From the NCBI RefSeq assembly GCF_021491355.1, contig NZ_JAKENF010000002.1, forward strand, positions 682,001 through 746,000: 64,000 nucleotides of DNA, given 5' to 3'. The DNA comes from Alitabrizicola rongguiensis (GTDB lineage: Bacteria; Pseudomonadota; Alphaproteobacteria; Rhodobacterales; Rhodobacteraceae). This document shows, in pieces, positions 46,011 through 56,000 of the stretch. Under the pieces are notes generated by a model, which worked only from the letters and a program-made list of their open reading frames with translations, did not search any database and was not told the origin of the DNA. Within the stretch, counting starts at the first letter, position 1. The number at the start of each line of letters is the position of its first letter. The translations under genes were made by a program, and so were the position numbers.

Positions 46011-46961
46011 TCAATCCATGGCCCGGCGCGCGACCGCCCGCTGGCTTCGGAGGGCGGCAACGACGGGCCGCAAATCGGTCACCGGGACGGGAGCGTGATT
46101 GTCCGCTTGCCAGACCGGATAATACGAAAGCCCGAGGCAGTGAGACAGCTGCCCGAAATAGTCGATCAGGGCCGGGTCGGTACGGCGCTCTTCTGCCAGT
46201 ATCTCGACGACAGATGTTCCGGGTTCACACCAGATCAGATTGGCCAGGGCCGCCCCGTGCTGTGCGATCACGACCTCGGCCGCCTGGAACAGGGCGAATT
46301 GAAACGCGAGGTTGCTGCGCTCAAGCGTGACGAGGTGGGCTGCACCGAGGTCCAGCCTGATGGCTTCTGCAAGCTCTGCCATGTTGGGCACCGATCGGCG
46401 CAGGGTTCCGCTGCCCTTTCCTTCACTGCGCGCGGATAGAAAATAGGCCTCTGCCGGCAGACGGTCGATCACCACGACCCTTGGACCATCTCCGAACAGC
46501 GCCTCGACGTCCCGCCTTGCGATCTCGACTTGCCGTGCCAAGTGCACCGGCAACCGGGCACGCGCCACAGCGAAAGCCTCGGCATCGTAGTACGTCGGAA
46601 GATCGTAGCCCGACTGTCGGATACGGCTCAAGTTCCTGGCGAACACGCCAGGAATTCCATCGGTCTTTCCTAGTATCCTGTGGAGATCGCGATCCAGCAC
46701 CTTAAGCAGTGGCAGGTCAAGAGCAGCGAGGTGCCTGTCCATCAGGGCGCAACTCCTGATCAGCACAGGCGTATCATCGGCACCGACGTCGGGCCACACC
46801 TTCAGCAGGGGCACAAGGAAGCCGAGCAAGAAATGGAAATAGTGCTCTACCGAACCAAGACGGTTGTCGAAAGACAGGTGGACCCCACGATAGCCGGTCA
46901 GAGGGCGGTTCCGCATCAATTGGCCGAACCGGGCCGCACGCGTTACAAACTTCGACGACAT
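46011..46961 (-). CDS. GT61-family glycosyltransferase
   Basis: A 316-residue GT61 (DUF563-like) enzyme. Its C-terminal half has the family motif QHGAALANLIWCEPGTSVVEI. An earlier segment RPLTGYRGVHLSFDNRLGSV and VEHYFHFLLGFLVP show a membrane-associated or soluble GT. The start at 46961 has CGGAG 6 bases before it. It probably adds a sugar in capsule or lipopolysaccharide synthesis. Divergent from secG. Confidence 0.8.
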   Translation of the reverse strand: MSSKFVTRAARFGQLMRNRPLTGYRGVHLSFDNRLGSVEHYFHFLLGFLVPLLKVWPDVGADDTPVLIRSCALMDRHLAALDLPLLKVLDRDLHRILGKTDGIPGVFARNLSRIRQSGYDLPTYYDAEAFAVARARLPVHLARQVEIARRDVEALFGDGPRVVVIDRLPAEAYFLSARSEGKGSGTLRRSVPNMAELAEAIRLDLGAAHLVTLERSNLAFQFALFQAAEVVIAQHGAALANLIWCEPGTSVVEILAEERRTDPALIDYFGQLSHCLGLSYYPVWQADNHAPVPVTDLRPVVAALRSQRAVARRAMD

Positions 46962-47070
46962 ACAAGCTCCGTTCGGAGATGATGGCCCAACTCCATGCAT
47001 CGCCACCGATCATTAGTCCTGTTCGACGTTGCGTCCAGCCAAAGCTTCGACAAGGGGCGGGCATTTTGGC

Positions 47071-47099
47071 TTGCGGCCTGCTCCGCATCGCCCTAGATA
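47071..47099 (+). promoter_or_regulatory. Candidate sigma-70-type promoter of secG
   Basis: TTGCGG and TAGATA are spaced 17 bases apart, 45 bases before the secG ATG. The -10 keeps TA...A but not the final T, so it is only moderate. Confidence 0.4.
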
Positions 47100-47143
47100 G
47101 GCGCGTCAACGCCGACAGAGACAGCCTCGCCGGAAACCGCCCC

Positions 47144-47515
47144 ATGGAAAACGTCGTTCTCTCGATCCACCTGATCCTCGCGCTCTGCCTCATTGGGGTC
47201 GTGCTGCTGCAGCGGTCCGAAGGCGGCGGCTTGGGCATGGGATCGACCGGCGGCGTCATGACCGGCCGCGGCGCGGCCACTGCGCTTGCAAAGGTCACCT
47301 GGGCCCTGGCAGCTGCCTTCATCGCGACCTCGATCGCGCTGACGGTCTTTGCCGCTCGCGATGCCTCGCAGCGTTCGGTGATCGACCAGATCGGCGGAAC
47401 GCTCCCGGATGCGGCCGCTCCCGCTGCGCCGGCCGGCCTTCCGCAGGATGGCAAGAGCCTCCTGCCGCCCGCGACCGGAACCGCGCCCGCCGGCACGACG
47501 GCGCCGAACGACTGA
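47144..47515 (+). CDS. secG: Protein-export membrane protein SecG
   Basis: A 123-residue SecG with two transmembrane helices (about 3-22 and 50-70). The conserved loop QRSEGGGLGMGS and a Pro/Ala-rich C-tail (to residue 123) are clear. SecG assists SecYE during protein export. The start at 47144 opens MENVVLSIHLILAL. pyrG follows on the same strand. Confidence 0.93.
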   Translation: MENVVLSIHLILALCLIGVVLLQRSEGGGLGMGSTGGVMTGRGAATALAKVTWALAAAFIATSIALTVFAARDASQRSVIDQIGGTLPDAAAPAAPAGLPQDGKSLLPPATGTAPAGTTAPND

Positions 47516-47546
47516 TACCAGCCTTAGGCATTACAGCAACATTACC

Positions 47547-47570
47547 CAACAGCATCTAGAGGTGCTGTTG
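47547..47570 (+). other. 8-base hairpin between secG and pyrG
   Basis: CAACAGCA and TGCTGTTG pair perfectly around an 8-base loop, some 100 bases before pyrG. It could be a weak terminator of secG or a leader element of pyrG. No T tract. Confidence 0.35.
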
Positions 47571-47663
47571 CGGACGGCCGGGATTTGCGCTAAGCGTCAA
47601 ACCCCGTGATCCTGCGATTCCATGCATCGGAAGCGCCCCATCTTTTCAGGCACGGGAGCCCCC

Positions 47664-49307
<1,644 letters not shown>

Positions 49308-49449
49308 CACCCGTTTGACCGGCAATTTCCTGCCACTCCAACGGGCGCGGCCTCCCGATGCCCGCGGGGCAGTTGCACTCGCTTGTCAAGTATCGGGGCC
49401 AGTGCTACCGCTGATCTGGCATTTAGGCCCCTTCGAGGAGAAATCGAGC

Positions 49450-49686
49450 ATGAAATCCGGAAAGATCGCCGTCGCCGCCGCGCTGGCCGCTACGCTGTTC
49501 ACCACCGCTTGCACCAATGATCCCACGATCAACGCCATGTCGGGCGCACTGGTCGGCGCCGCCGCCGGCAGCGCAGTTGGCAACGGCACCGGCAAGACCG
49601 CCGCGATGCTGGTCGGCGCTGGCCTAGGCGCTGCTGCTGGCGCGAACTCGACCTGCAAGACCGGCCTCAGCGCCGCTCAGTGCTGA
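49450..49686 (+). CDS. Small glycine-zipper lipoprotein
   Basis: A 78-residue lipoprotein with signal peptide ending ATLFTTAC, so the lipidated Cys is residue 21. The rest is Gly/Ala-rich (SGALVGAAAGSAVGNGTGKT, then AMLVGAGLGAAAGANS), a glycine-zipper pattern able to span or dimerise in membranes. AGGAG lies 8-9 bases upstream. A Rho-independent terminator follows. Function is unknown; similar to YMGG-like proteins. Confidence 0.82.
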   Translation: MKSGKIAVAAALAATLFTTACTNDPTINAMSGALVGAAAGSAVGNGTGKTAAMLVGAGLGAAAGANSTCKTGLSAAQC

Positions 49687-49705
49687 GACGAAAGCGGCCG
49701 ACAGA

Positions 49706-49726
49706 CCACTGCGACATCAGCAGTGG
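49706..49726 (+). ncRNA. 3'-end hairpin, possible part of 3'UTR RNA
   Basis: CCACTGC/GCAGTGG pair perfectly around a 7-base loop, 20 bases after the lipoprotein stop. A GGAA/TTCC fold and the terminator follow. This is the form of a 3'-UTR-derived small RNA, but expression is not shown. Confidence 0.3.
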
Positions 49727-49741
49727 AAGGTCCAATTCCAG

Positions 49742-49770
49742 AAACGCCCCGGCAACGGGGCGTTTTCATT
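49742..49770 (+). terminator. Rho-independent terminator
   Basis: AAACGCCCCG (49742-49751) pairs with CGGGGCGTTT (49756-49765), loop GCAA, followed by TTTCATTTT. It ends the pyrG-lipoprotein region and is the clearest terminator in the window. Confidence 0.85.
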
Positions 49771-49873
49771 TTGCAGACTGGAAAAACATCGTTTCCGCTT
49801 CGCCTCTTGCAGGCAGGACCAACTCACCGGATTCTTACATCCAGATTTGTTGGTACAGGCTGCAGGCCGTTTC

Positions 49874-50926
49874 ATGGTGTCCGTCATCCTTCACATTGGT
49901 CAGCCGAAGACCGGCACGACCGCCATCCAGAATGCGCTCGTGGCGCAGAGAGATCTGCTCATCAAGCACGGCACGCTTTACCCATCTCCCAAGCACATCC
50001 CTTATGTGCACCATTTCCTGCCAGTCCTGATCGAAGACCCGGACAAGATCGCGCAGCATACATTGAACCGGATGGGCTTCAGCCCGACGGTCTGCAAGGG
50101 CATGGCGAGGGAAGAACTTGCTCTGGTTCGCCAGCAAGTCGACGCCGTGCAGCCGAAGCAGATCATCCTGTCGAGCGAGTCGATGTTCCGTAGTTTCTCG
50201 ACCGCGAAATTTGATCACCTGAAGCAGCTTCTGGCGGATCTGGGCGACGAGGTCCGGGTCGTGGCCTATCTGCGCAACCCGGCCGATCACTACATGTCAC
50301 GCGCACAGCAACAGCTGCGCAACCGGGCCGAGATTGTTAGCCCAGATCCGAACCGGACCATCGGGCCTCTGACCGCCTATCGAGCGGCCTTTGGCGATGC
50401 ATTCGAATGCCGCGTCTATGACCGCAAGGTCCTGCGTGATGGCGACGTAATCCGGGACTTCTGGGATTATGCCGGACTTGATCCCAACCTCATGCCCTCC
50501 AACGCAGATAGCGACAATTCCAGCATTTCTGCCGAGGCGATGTCGGTTTTCCTGCGGATCAATCCGCCGACCGATGCCAAGACCCCTGATGAAGCCAAGG
50601 AACACTCCCGCCGCCGCCGGGCAGTGCTCCAGGCCGATGCCGATCTGCCCGGTGCAACCAAGCCCCGCCTGCGTCCCGAAATCCGCGATTACATCATTCG
50701 TTCCAATACCGAGCTTCTGCAGCAGCGCGATGAGTTCGGATTGGTTTTTCCCGGTCTGGACTATTCGATTGTCGGGCAGAATGTGCCGACGCAGACGCCG
50801 ACTTTTTCGCGTATTGAAGAGCTTTGTGAACTTGATCCGGCCCGCCGCGACGCGCTCGAGGCAAGAGTCCGCGCTGAACTGGCGCCAAGCTGGCGGCACC
50901 GCTTGCGCCAGCTTGTGGCCCACTGA
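49874..50926 (+). CDS. Sulfotransferase-like protein 3
   Basis: A 350-residue protein with an N-terminal P-loop-like motif HIGQPKTGTTAIQNAL (6-21) and a later RVVAYLRNPADHYMSR, the two sites of PAPS-dependent sulfotransferases. It lacks clear similarity to the other two in the window. It may sulfate a capsular or exported polymer. The start at 49874 is preferred over 49847, since it begins the conserved P-loop region. Confidence 0.72.
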   Translation: MVSVILHIGQPKTGTTAIQNALVAQRDLLIKHGTLYPSPKHIPYVHHFLPVLIEDPDKIAQHTLNRMGFSPTVCKGMAREELALVRQQVDAVQPKQIILSSESMFRSFSTAKFDHLKQLLADLGDEVRVVAYLRNPADHYMSRAQQQLRNRAEIVSPDPNRTIGPLTAYRAAFGDAFECRVYDRKVLRDGDVIRDFWDYAGLDPNLMPSNADSDNSSISAEAMSVFLRINPPTDAKTPDEAKEHSRRRRAVLQADADLPGATKPRLRPEIRDYIIRSNTELLQQRDEFGLVFPGLDYSIVGQNVPTQTPTFSRIEELCELDPARRDALEARVRAELAPSWRHRLRQLVAH

Positions 50927-50959
50927 TCTGCCAAGTTCGGCCGATCGGGCAATGGCCCG

Positions 50960-51418
50960 TCAGATCCCCTCTGTCCGCTGCAGATCCGTAACGATCTCAT
51001 CCGGGCTGGCCGCTTCGTATTTTGGAAGGTCATCTGCGACCTGCTCCCATTCGCATTTCGAGCGCAGGTAGATGTGGCTTTCCGATCCCGGTGGATGGCC
51101 GGGATGCCGGCCGCCGTCGATCGTGGCCGGGGCGAAGTACATGAGGTCCGCTTCACTGTCCTCGTAGGCGAAGAGATAGCAGGAACAGGTCCGGCAAAAT
51201 TGCCGCTCGAAACTGGGCGAGGTCCGATAGCGGCCGAGATTTTCCGCCCCCTCGATCACGAGAAACCGCCGCGGAATGATCGCCCCGGTCGAGGTGAACT
51301 CGCCGGAAATCTTGCGGCATTGCTCGCAGTGGCAATGCTGGATCGAAACCGGCGGGCCAAGCAGGGTAAACCTCACCGCGCCACAGGCGCATCCTCCCTG
51401 CATCGGGTAGTCCGACAT
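50960..51418 (-). CDS. GFA/CENP-V family zinc protein
   Basis: A 152-residue GFA-domain protein. Zinc ligands Cys10 and Cys12 (GGCACGAV), Cys29, Cys31 and Cys34 (HCHCEQC) and FCRTCSC later match the family. Members include S-(hydroxymethyl)glutathione synthase and many of unknown function. Convergent with the sulfotransferase. Confidence 0.88.
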   Translation of the reverse strand: MSDYPMQGGCACGAVRFTLLGPPVSIQHCHCEQCRKISGEFTSTGAIIPRRFLVIEGAENLGRYRTSPSFERQFCRTCSCYLFAYEDSEADLMYFAPATIDGGRHPGHPPGSESHIYLRSKCEWEQVADDLPKYEAASPDEIVTDLQRTEGI

Positions 51419-51449
51419 CGATCTTTCTCCCCTGCCGTAGGATCGACCT

Positions 51450-51752
51450 TCAGCGGCCCATCTCCACCACGACCTCGCCCGCCCACGGTTCGGTCAGGCC
51501 CCGGCCGCCGCCCAGGTCCTCAAGGATCGGGCGCAACTTGTCGAGGTTTTCGATCATCGTCGGACGCGCGGCGGCCAGGGCATCCATGCTGTCCCATTCG
51601 CCCACGATCACATATGACCGCTCGCCTGACTTCATGACCCAAAAGTTCCGCCCGCCAGGCATCTTTCCCGCTTCAAACTTCTTGTGGATGGCGACGAACT
51701 CGTCTTCCTTGCCGGGCTTCACGCGCATGTGCACGACATTCATAGCCGTCAT
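51450..51752 (-). CDS. ABM-domain protein
   Basis: A 100-residue antibiotic-biosynthesis-monooxygenase (ABM) domain protein. The dimeric ferredoxin-like fold is shown by NVVHMRVKPGKEDEFV and VGEWDSMDALAAAR. Heme or substrate oxidation is known in the family, but many members only bind. The start at 51752 has GGAGGG 6 bases before. Divergent from the TatA gene. Confidence 0.8.
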   Translation of the reverse strand: MTAMNVVHMRVKPGKEDEFVAIHKKFEAGKMPGGRNFWVMKSGERSYVIVGEWDSMDALAAARPTMIENLDKLRPILEDLGGGRGLTEPWAGEVVVEMGR

Positions 51753-51901
51753 GGCACCCTCCATTGCCAGGAAGCCATCATGATAGCGCGGATTCAGCTA
51801 TCTCCCGACGATTCCTTTCGGGAAAGGCATGCGGTCGGGGCCCATCGCGCGAACGTGTCTTTTCCCTTTATCGGGGCAAGGATAGGGTCCTCCAAATCGG
51901 C

Positions 51902-52162
51902 ATGGCCGACATTTCTGCGGAGGCAATCTTGGGCGAGTTCAGCCTTTCACATATCCTTGTCGTCGCTGTCGTCGTCATCCTGCTGTTCGGGCGCGGCAAG
52001 GTCGGCGCATTGATGGGCGAAGTGGGCAAAGGCATCAGCGCCTTCAAGAATGGCGTCCGCGAGGGCGCGGAAGACCCCGCGTCATCCGTGGCCCAGACCG
52101 TGGCCGACGCAGAGCCGCAAAAGGCCCTGCCCCACCCTGCCGTCGAGACCAGCAAAGCCTAA
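51902..52162 (+). CDS. tatA: Lone TatA/TatE-type translocase subunit
   Basis: An 86-residue TatA. An N-terminal hydrophobic helix (about 17-32, SLSHILVVAVVVILLF) is followed by the FGRGKVGALMGEVGKG hinge and amphipathic helix, then a polar tail. It should form the Tat pore assembly. No tatB or tatC is nearby, so it is either a second TatA (TatE-like) or a displaced copy. The opgG and other Tat leaders in the window would use it. Confidence 0.88.
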   Translation: MADISAEAILGEFSLSHILVVAVVVILLFGRGKVGALMGEVGKGISAFKNGVREGAEDPASSVAQTVADAEPQKALPHPAVETSKA

Positions 52163-52288
52163 GAAACTGCAAGCTGGCACCTCCCGGGCAACCGGATTGG
52201 CTCCGTCTGCCCGGTGCAGCGCCTGGGCTTTGCAGGACTGTCACAATCTGCTGGTCTAAGCGTGCCGTTATCCGCTCGGGGGCCCCCA

Positions 52289-53200
52289 ATGACCGATTTT
52301 CACAGCTCGCATGACTGGCTCGAGCAGGAACTGGCTGACACGCTGGATGAGGATTTCGAGCTGGATCTCGAAGATGCGGTCCTGTCGCAGGAGATCGCCC
52401 GCATCTACAAGGACAGACATGCCGACACGATCGACCGTCAGGTCTATTTCCGCGAACTCCTCCGGCTCCAGGCAGAGTTGATCCGGCTGCAATCCTGGGT
52501 GCAGCACCACAAGGAAAAGGTCGTAGTCCTGTTCGAAGGTCGCGACAGCGCCGGAAAGGGCGGAGTGATCAAGCGGATCACCCAGAGGTTGAACCCCCGA
52601 GTTGCGCGCACCGTGGCCCTTCCTGCCCCATCGGACCGCGAGCGCACCCAATGGTACTTCCAGCGCTACGTGCCGCACCTGCCTGCCGGGGGCGAGATCG
52701 TGCTGTTTGACCGAAGCTGGTACAACCGCGCCGGAGTCGAGCGGGTCATGGGCTTTGCCAGCGAAGATCAGGTCGAACAGTTTTTCCGTGACGTGCCCGA
52801 ATTCGAACGGATGCTGGTCCGCTCTGGCATCCGGCTTGTGAAGTACTGGTTCTCGATCACCGACGAAGAACAGCAGATGCGCTTCCTCATGCGGATTCAC
52901 GATCCCATGAAACAGTGGAAACTCTCGCCGATGGACCTGCAATCACGGGTGCGTTGGGAGCAGTACACCAAGGCAAAGGAAGAGATGTTTGCCCGCACCA
53001 ATATTCCCGAAGCGCCCTGGTACATCGTCGAGGGCAACGACAAGAAGCGGGCGCGGCTCAACTGTATCGACCATCTTTTGGGTCTGATCCCCTATGCGGA
53101 TGTCCCGCACGAGGAAATCACGTTGCCGGACCGGGTCTTCAACCCCGATTACGAGCGCGCGGTCCTTCCCGAAGAGCTGTACGTGCCCCAGAAATACTGA
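52289..53200 (+). CDS. ppk2: Polyphosphate kinase 2
   Basis: A 303-residue PPK2 class I enzyme that uses polyphosphate to phosphorylate nucleotides. Walker A FEGRDSAGKGG (82-92) and Walker B LFDRSWYNRAG (about 148-158) are intact, with the lid segment near TQWYFQRYVPHLP. The start at 52289 has no clear ribosome site. Confidence 0.9.
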   Translation: MTDFHSSHDWLEQELADTLDEDFELDLEDAVLSQEIARIYKDRHADTIDRQVYFRELLRLQAELIRLQSWVQHHKEKVVVLFEGRDSAGKGGVIKRITQRLNPRVARTVALPAPSDRERTQWYFQRYVPHLPAGGEIVLFDRSWYNRAGVERVMGFASEDQVEQFFRDVPEFERMLVRSGIRLVKYWFSITDEEQQMRFLMRIHDPMKQWKLSPMDLQSRVRWEQYTKAKEEMFARTNIPEAPWYIVEGNDKKRARLNCIDHLLGLIPYADVPHEEITLPDRVFNPDYERAVLPEELYVPQKY

Positions 53201-53279
53201 GAGCCTTGCGCAGGGTCTTTCTCACGCCCCCGATCAACCGATACGGTAGGCCTAGTCACTAACGACAAGACGGCCTCCC

Positions 53280-54683
53280 GTGATTCCTTCTCCCCCCTCC
53301 TCTGCCCGCGTCTTTGATCGCCCGATCTTCTGGATCTTGCTGTTTGCGGTTTACGCCTTCGTGCAAGGCGCGATCCGGCACCACTACAAGACAACTCTGT
53401 TCGGGGATGACTCCGAGCTGTTCCTGTGGGCGCGAACGCTGGACTGGGGCTATGGCGTCCAGCCGCCGCTTTACGCCTGGGGCCAATGGCTTGTGAACAG
53501 AGTCTTCGGCGAAAGCATCCTGTCGATCACGGTGATGCGCTCGGTCTGCCTGTTTGGCCTTTATGCCGCGGGCTATCTGATGGCGCGCCGCTATGCCTCG
53601 CCCCGGCTGGCGGGTTTCGCCGCACTCGGCCTGTTCCTGATACCAGAGATTGCCCAAACCTTCCTGCGCACGCGGACGCACAACCTCCTAGTGACTGCCA
53701 TGGTGCCGCTTGCGACACTTGCATTCCTCGATCTCTGCCAGAGGCAACGTCTGGGAGATTACCTGCGCTTCGGCGTGCTGACGGCGCTGGCGATTCTTGC
53801 CAAGGCCACCGGGGCTATTTTCCTGGTTGCGCTTATTCTTGCAGGACTGATGCGCCCCGAGTCGCGACAGGCAGTGCTTACCAAGCGCATGGGGCTTGCG
53901 CTCTTGCTGCTGATCGTCCTCTGCGCCGGTACGGTGATCTGGTCCTTGAGCAATGCCGCCATCGCCACTGCTTCGCTCTCGAAGTTCCAGCCGGGCGGCG
54001 GTTGGACAACGGGTCTCCTGTCGCTCGGCCGGGCGACCGTGGACAGCGGCGGTTTCGTTGCAGCCGCGGTCGGGCTGACCGTCCTGCTGACCCGGCGGGG
54101 TGAATCACTTCCCCCCGAGACGGCGATTCTCTGGCGGGCGGGCGTCCTCTCGGTGCTGCTCATCGCACTTGGGGTAATCTTCGCTGATGCCGCCGAGATC
54201 AAGGAGCGCTGGATGGTTCCCGTAGTAGCGCCTCTTACGCCAGTCGCCCTGGTGTGGTGCTTTCAACGTCTCGGACGGTTTCGCTTTCTGCCCGCTGTGC
54301 TGGGCGGCCTCTCGGCGATCCTGCAACTTGCGCTCCTGCCCGGATACTATGAGCGGAAAGAACCCGTGCCGCGAGCGGATTACGCCGCGCTGGCTGCCGA
54401 ACTGAGGGCAACGGGCGCGACGCAGATGTGGCTGCCCGACGACATGGCGGCGGGATTGGCGATCGCCTCGCCCGGCATTCCGGTAGGCCAGCGCGTGGAC
54501 AGAGGACTGCTGCCCTGCGAAGGAACGGTCCTACTGGCGGTCTGGCCCGACTTTGATCCTGCGCTGGAGGCTTTCCGCCAACGTCTGCCAGGATGCGTCG
54601 TCACCGAGGCCGCCTCCGGCACGGCCAGCTCGGGCGGACCACCGGTGCAATACTGGGTGTTCACTCTGACACCGGCAGGATAA
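53280..54683 (+). CDS. ArnT/PMT-like GT39-family glycosyltransferase
   Basis: A 467-residue membrane protein starting at GTG, with about 10 transmembrane helices. The first periplasmic loop carries FGDDSELFLWARTLDWGYG, the DE-type motif of GT39/GT83 enzymes. It transfers a sugar from a polyprenyl phosphate donor to lipid or protein. The usual C-terminal soluble domain is short. rlmJ follows after 29 bases. Confidence 0.82.
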   Translation: MIPSPPSSARVFDRPIFWILLFAVYAFVQGAIRHHYKTTLFGDDSELFLWARTLDWGYGVQPPLYAWGQWLVNRVFGESILSITVMRSVCLFGLYAAGYLMARRYASPRLAGFAALGLFLIPEIAQTFLRTRTHNLLVTAMVPLATLAFLDLCQRQRLGDYLRFGVLTALAILAKATGAIFLVALILAGLMRPESRQAVLTKRMGLALLLLIVLCAGTVIWSLSNAAIATASLSKFQPGGGWTTGLLSLGRATVDSGGFVAAAVGLTVLLTRRGESLPPETAILWRAGVLSVLLIALGVIFADAAEIKERWMVPVVAPLTPVALVWCFQRLGRFRFLPAVLGGLSAILQLALLPGYYERKEPVPRADYAALAAELRATGATQMWLPDDMAAGLAIASPGIPVGQRVDRGLLPCEGTVLLAVWPDFDPALEAFRQRLPGCVVTEAASGTASSGGPPVQYWVFTLTPAG

Positions 54684-54712
54684 CAGGGCGGCGAACCAGT
54701 CAGGGGTTGGCG

Positions 54713-55492
54713 ATGCTTTCCTACCAGCACGCGTATCACGCCGGAAACCTTGCCGACGTGCAGAAGCACGCGCTGCTCTGCTCGATGCTCGACTACATGA
54801 CCCGCAAGGACAAACCGCTGACCTATATCGAGACCCATGCCGGGCGCGGGCTTTACCGTCTCGACAGCGAAGCCGCGGCCAAGACCGGCGAGGCGGCGCA
54901 GGGGATCGGGCGGCTTCAGGATCTCTTTCCGACCGACCATCCCTATCGCCGGAGTCTATCCGAAATCCGCGCACGCTATGGCGAGATGGCCTATCCCGGC
55001 TCGCCCCTCTTGGCGGCGATGGCGCTTCGGGACGGAGACCAGATGCACCTGGCCGAGCTGCATCCGCAGGAAGTTGCGACCCTTCGCGAGGTGATGGCGC
55101 CTTGGGGCGCACATGTCCGGCAAGAGGATGGGCTGGCGATGGCACTGGCCGTCACCCCACCCACTCCGCGGCGCGGCCTGATGCTTGTCGATCCGTCCTA
55201 CGAGGTGAAGGAAGACTATGCAGCGGTGCCAAAGGCGCTAGCGGCGGTCCATCGCAAGTGGAACGTGGGGGTGCTGGCGCTTTGGTATCCGATCCTTGTG
55301 GGGGATCAGCATCTGCCGATGCTGCGCCAGCTCGAGACGTCATTTCCCGACGCGCTGCGGCACGAGTTGCGGTTTCCTCCGGCCAGGGAGGGCCATCGCA
55401 TGGTCGGAAGCGGCATGTTCGTGGTCAATGCGCCTTGGGGAACCGTCGAGGAAATGGAACGGCTGACCTCGATCTTCGCACCCCTGCGCTGA
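54713..55492 (+). CDS. rlmJ: 23S rRNA (adenine-N6)-methyltransferase
   Basis: A 259-residue RlmJ that methylates A2030 of 23S rRNA. The opening MLSYQHAYHAGNLADVQKHA and YIETHAGRGLYRLDS are the family's SAM motif. Catalytic DPSYEVK (DPPY-type) is seen near residue 162. The start at 54713 is in a 29-base gap after the GT39 stop. Confidence 0.94.
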   Translation: MLSYQHAYHAGNLADVQKHALLCSMLDYMTRKDKPLTYIETHAGRGLYRLDSEAAAKTGEAAQGIGRLQDLFPTDHPYRRSLSEIRARYGEMAYPGSPLLAAMALRDGDQMHLAELHPQEVATLREVMAPWGAHVRQEDGLAMALAVTPPTPRRGLMLVDPSYEVKEDYAAVPKALAAVHRKWNVGVLALWYPILVGDQHLPMLRQLETSFPDALRHELRFPPAREGHRMVGSGMFVVNAPWGTVEEMERLTSIFAPLR

Positions 55493-55530
55493 AAGCCGGA
55501 TCACAACCGCTTGCACCGTGGGGCTACTGG

Positions 55531-55559
55531 TTGGCAGCTCCAACCCGACCCCCTATAAC
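55531..55559 (+). promoter_or_regulatory. Strong sigma-70 promoter giving a predicted leaderless terB message
   Basis: TTGGCA (55531-55536) and TATAAC (55554-55559) have the ideal 17-base spacer. The ATG at 55566 begins 7 bases after the -10, so transcription should start at or beside the A of ATG. No ribosome site is present. The -35 sits in a GGTTGG/CCAACC inverted repeat. Confidence 0.65.
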
Positions 55560-55565
55560 GACCCC

Positions 55566-56000
55566 ATGTTTGATGCATTCCTCCGCCTTCTGATGGCTCC
55601 CGCCCCAGCTCGCCACGACCCCGAGGCGAAGCTCGCCCTTGCAGCGCTGATGGTCCGAGTGGCCAAGGCCGATGGCACTTACGACCAGGAGGAGCGCGAC
55701 CAAATCGACCGGGTGCTTGCGGCACAGTTCGGACTGGTTCCAGCAGCGGCAGCGATGCTGCGAAGCGATGCCGAAGCGCTGGAGGCAGAAGCGCCTGACA
55801 CCGTGCGCTTTACCCGCGTGCTTAAGGAGTCCTTTCCGCTTGAGGCACGGGCCAAGCTGATGGAGGCGCTCTGGGAAATCGTTCTGTCGGACGGAGCGCG
55901 TGATGATGACGAAGAATCCCTGATGCGGCTTGTGGCCAGCCTGCTTGGCCTGACAGATGTCGATTCAGCCCTTGCCCGCCAGCGTGCCGAAAAGGAATGA
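55566..56000 (+). CDS. TerB-domain protein
   Basis: A 144-residue TerB/DjlA-like helical protein. The acidic segment KADGTYDQEERDQIDRVL (about 36-53) and SDGARDDDEESLMRLV (about 110-125) are the family hallmarks. TerB domains occur in stress and tellurite systems and in chaperone partners. The ATG has no ribosome site; a strong promoter lies 6 bases upstream. Its stop overlaps the next start by 4 bases. Confidence 0.85.
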   Translation: MFDAFLRLLMAPAPARHDPEAKLALAALMVRVAKADGTYDQEERDQIDRVLAAQFGLVPAAAAMLRSDAEALEAEAPDTVRFTRVLKESFPLEARAKLMEALWEIVLSDGARDDDEESLMRLVASLLGLTDVDSALARQRAEKE

